From contig JAIOJX010000026.1 in the NCBI GenBank assembly GCA_022376925.1, positions 257,645,330 through 257,709,329 of the forward strand: 64,000 nucleotides of DNA, in the 5' to 3' direction. The position numbers were made by a program, and so were the translations under genes. Below, in pieces: positions 60,944 to 64,000 of this stretch. The notes under the pieces were generated by a model. The model did not search any database. It saw only the letters and a list, made by a program, of their open reading frames with translations, and was not told where the DNA came from. Numbering within the stretch: position 1 is the first letter of the stretch; each line of letters opens with the position of its first letter. The stretch comes from Tragulus kanchil. Its lineage: Eukaryota > Chordata > Mammalia > Artiodactyla > Tragulidae.

Positions 60944-61391
60944 CAAGAACGGGTATTTGCCCCATTAATCATGTGCGTATGGGAGAGTTGGTCCATAAAG
61001 AAGGCTGAGTGTGGAAGAATTGATGTTTTTGAACTGTGGTGTTGGAGAAGACTCTTGAGAGTCCCTTGGACAGCAAGGAGATCAAACTAGTCAATTAAAA
61101 GAAATAAACCTTGAGTATTCATTGGAAAGACTGATGATGAGCTGAGACTCCAATACTTTGGCTACCTGATGCAGAGAGCTGACACGCTGGTAAAGACCCT
61201 GATGCAGGGGAAAATTGAGGGCAGGAGGAGAAGGGGGAGACAGAGGATGAGACGGTTAGATAGTATCACAAACTCTATGGACATGAATTTGAGCAAACTT
61301 TGGAAGTCAGTAAAGAACAGAAGAGACTGGCATGCTACAGTCCATGGGTTCACAAAGAGCCGGACAAGACTTAGTGACTGAACAACAACAG
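60944..61391 (+). mobile_element. BovB LINE 3' end (duplicate)
   Basis: The second copy through tandem pair T, open frame 61169-61381 identical in translation to the first. Confidence 0.92.
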
Positions 61392-61732
61392 TAACAAGAA
61401 GTTTAGCTATGAAGAAAAAAAGGTACATAGGCACGTAGAGAGACAGTACATAGAAAGGAACATCTACTATTTGGTAATGTTTATAGGCTGAATTGAAAGC
61501 TGCCAACAAACATTTTAGTCTATACTTACTATTTTCCTTTGAGAGAATCAACCAAAATTTCAGATATTTTCAGGAGCTGACGTTCTAGTTACTCATTACC
61601 CAATTATCAATCATTACCTAAGTTTAATATTTGGTTGGCATCTTATGACTATCTTCTAGAGATTTATTTTCTATAAGAACTATATAACTAAAAATGATCA
61701 CCTACAAATTTTCAAAAAGAATGGCCTTGTTG

Positions 61733-62063
61733 GGCTTCCCCTGGTGGTCCAGTGGATAAGGACACCGCCTTGCAGTGCAAGGGGCGCAGGTTCGATCCCT
61801 GGCCTGGGAAGATCCCACGTGCCGCGGAGCGGCTGGACCGATGCGTCCAATCACCGAGCCGGAGCTCTGGGGCGCATGCACCCAGAGCTGGTGCTCTGCG
61901 ACAACAGACGCCACCACGATGGGAGGCCTGCAGGAGCCAAAGAACAAAGATGGATGAAAATAGAGAAATGAAAGACCAGTAGAAGTGGCCCGCCCGCTCC
62001 CCTCCCTCCCCAACCTGACCCCGCCCAAAATAAATAAATAAATAAATCTTTAAAAAAAAAAAA
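61733..62063 (+). mobile_element. CHR-type SINE, full length and young
   Basis: Perfect A box region and B box (ggttcgatccc), full body, C-rich part, four TAAA units and an A tail. Target duplication aaagaatggccttgttg at 61716-61732 and 62066-62082 without mismatch, so the insertion is recent. Confidence 0.96.
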
Positions 62064-62829
62064 AAAAAGAATGGCCTTGTTGATTCCATGTCTATTTAAA
62101 ATCTCCACTAGAATTCATTTTTCTTAGCAGTTTCTCCATCTCTCTCATACATAAAAGGGCCAAATTATATACTTCTCATTAAATTATTAAGGGGAAAGAG
62201 TTGAGGGAGATGGTAGGGGTGACAAAGTTCTTCGACTCATCAAGTTACAAACAGCTGCAGGAGAATCGGATATATTACCTGAGGGGGAAATGGAAGAAGA
62301 ATAAGAGAAAGAAAGAAAGAGACAGGGGAGCAGATCCATAAAGAGACTTTTTTACAACTCATGTATTGTCTTTAGTGTTACAGAAATAAATTAATAAAAA
62401 GAAACTTTGATAAGCACCCTCTTTATCTTAGATATATTTTTTTTGTTTGGGGACAAAAATAATTACCCTGAAAATCATATTTCAAAGAGACTAGCAATGT
62501 GAGTTCTTAAAGAAAATATCTGTTTAAAATAATCAAAAAAATGAACATAGGCACGTAGAGACAGTACATAAAACATTACTAGGGCTGAATTGAAAGCTGC
62601 CAACAAACATTTTAGTCTATACTTACTATTTTCCTTTGAGAGAATCAACCAAAATTTCAGATATTTTCAGGAGCTGACGTTCTAGTTACTCATTACCCAA
62701 TTATCAATCATTACCTAAGTTTAATATTTGGTTGGCATCTTATGACTATCTTCTAGAGATTTATTTTCTATAAGAACTATATAACTAAAAATGATCACCT
62801 ACAAATTTTCAAAAAGAATGGCCTTGTTG

Positions 62830-63160
62830 GGCTTCCCCTGGTGGTCCAGTGGATAAGGACACCGCCTTGCAGTGCAAGGGGCGCAGGTTCGATCCCTGGC
62901 CTGGGAAGATCCCACGTGCCGCGGAGCGGCTGGACCGATGCGTCCAATCACCGAGCCGGAGCTCTGGGGCGCATGCACCCAGAGCTGGTGCTCTGCGACA
63001 ACAGACGCCACCACGATGGGAGGCCTGCAGGAGCCAAAGAACAAAGATGGATGAAAATAGAGAAATGAAAGACCAGTAGAAGTGGCCCGCCCTCTCCCTC
63101 CCCCCCCAAACCCCACCCCCCCCAAAAAAAAAAAAAAAATAAATCTTTAAAAAAAAAAAA
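62830..63160 (+). mobile_element. CHR-type SINE (duplicate of pair U)
   Basis: The second copy of the SINE at 61733. The body is identical. The tail from 63090 is a string of C and A homopolymers, best explained by sequencing error. Confidence 0.93.
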
Positions 63161-63617
63161 AAAAGAATGGCCTTGTTGATTCCATGTCTATTTAAAATCT
63201 CCACTAGAATTCATTTTTCTTAGCAGTTTCTCCATCTCTCTCATACATAAAAGGGCCAAATTATATACTTCTCATTAAATTATTAAGGGGAAAGAGTTGA
63301 GGGAGATGGTAGGGGTGACAAAGTTCTTCGACTCATCAAGTTACAAACAGCTGCAGGAGAATCGGATATATTACCTGAGGGGGAAATGGAAGAAGAATAA
63401 GAGAAAGAAAGAAAGAGACAGGGGAGCAGATCCATAAAGAGACTTTTTTACAACTCATGTATTGTCTTTAGTGTTACAGAAATAAATTAATAAAAAGAAA
63501 CTTTGATAAGCACCCTCTTTATCTTAGATATATTTTTTTTGTTTGGGGACAAAAATAATTACCCTGAAAATCATATTTCAAAGAGACTAGCAATGTGAGT
63601 TCTTAAAGAAAATATCT

Positions 63618-64000
63618 GTATATAATCAAATACTTAAATTCATAAAAGAAAGTGAAAATTTTGAATACTTCAACGTAATGAAATTAAGAAAAAATATTTG
63701 AAATTTGTTCCAGTTTTTAACTTTCTAGGAATCTTCTAGAATTCCTGAATCAAGACTTTGACCTAACTGTCAAAGATTATTTACACGTATTTTCCACAAA
63801 ATTTATGATACCTGTAAAGAAATGGGAAGATATTAAACTGATAAGTTGTTTGCATTTTAATCAAAAGGGAAATAAATCATCAACTATGAAGTGGCTAAAA
63901 AATTAGATCAAGCTACAATCAAAAAATCCCTAATACCTTCCACAGGTGCACTGACTGAATTGTTCATGTGAATATCTATCCACTGGCACTGATAATTCAA
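63618..64000. other. AT-rich end of window, nothing recognised
   Basis: Single-copy AT-rich DNA with no credible open frame, RNA gene or named repeat. Confidence 0.55.

Larger units (their letters stand above)
59419..61552 (+). repeat. Tandem pair T, offset 1066
   Basis: Copies 59419-60486 and 60485-61552 are practically identical. The junction is at the shared word 'aacca'. Confidence 0.95.
61425..63617 (+). repeat. Tandem pair U, offset 1120 then 1097
   Basis: Copies 61425-62520 and 62545-63617. The first 40 bases of copy 2 lack about 23 bases in several small gaps. The SINE tail in copy 2 is altered: C and A runs replace a mixed C-rich and TAAA tail. Confidence 0.95.

Noticed and set aside
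60103..61381. 70-codon frames as small basic-protein genes
   Set aside because: They match the C terminus of the BovB reverse transcriptase (ending KSRTRLSD) within decayed BovB copies.
4449..63068. Repeated plus-strand frames of 60-76 codons (MVQW.RTPPCS type)
   Set aside because: They are frames within SINE bodies. SINEs are pol III transcripts without coding function.
1459..63617. A new kind of tandem-repeat or amplification system with a 1.1 kb period
   Set aside because: The units are unrelated in sequence, occur only as pairs, break at arbitrary positions and have noisy junctions. Assembly error explains all of this without new biology.

Overview
The window is nuclear DNA of an even-toed ungulate of the ruminant group. 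It carries BovB LINE 3' ends and Bov-tA SINEs, which mark Ruminantia, plus SINEs of the CHR (cetacean/hippo/ruminant) tRNA-Glu type and an L1 of artiodactyl style. The CHR-type copies are CpG-rich, alike and flanked by near-perfect target-site duplications, so they look young. The BovB and Bov-tA copies are decayed. In cattle, sheep and deer the reverse holds, so I suspect a basal ruminant such as a chevrotain (Tragulidae). That is an inference from repeat age only.

No intact host gene is visible. Positions 293-11436 hold one full-length but dead L1: CpG-rich 5' UTR, ORF1 with three in-frame stops, and ORF2 split near codon 12 by two nested SINEs and further broken by frameshifts and a nonsense codon. 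Positions 11836-12730 hold a Bov-tA/BovB cluster. About 13155-16330 is an older L1M-type 5' UTR and ORF1 start with two SINEs in it. From 16.5 to 64 kb the DNA is AT-rich and gene-poor, with MIRs, an L1 3' scrap, CHR, Bov-tA and BovB pieces, an old LTR near 34 kb, a decayed L1M ORF2 near 51 kb, a DNA-transposon scrap near 49 kb and an MLT1-type LTR near 54 kb. The LTR carries a processed pseudogene of ribosomal protein L39, the only host-gene-derived sequence I recognise.

The dominant structure is artificial-looking. At least 21 times a segment of about 1.0-1.2 kb is followed at once, head to tail, by a nearly perfect second copy (offsets 991-1182 bases). The copied content is unrelated from place to place: L1, SINEs, LTR or unique DNA. 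Several junctions carry a garbled extra version of the flanking sequence, full of small indels, as expected of an uncorrected long read used to bridge contig ends. I read these as unmerged contig overlaps, not biology. About 23 kb of the 64 kb is then redundant and the true locus is near 41 kb. Every feature inside such a pair is listed or noted twice but probably exists once.

I found no CRISPR array, operon, RNA gene or new system, and I think none is present.
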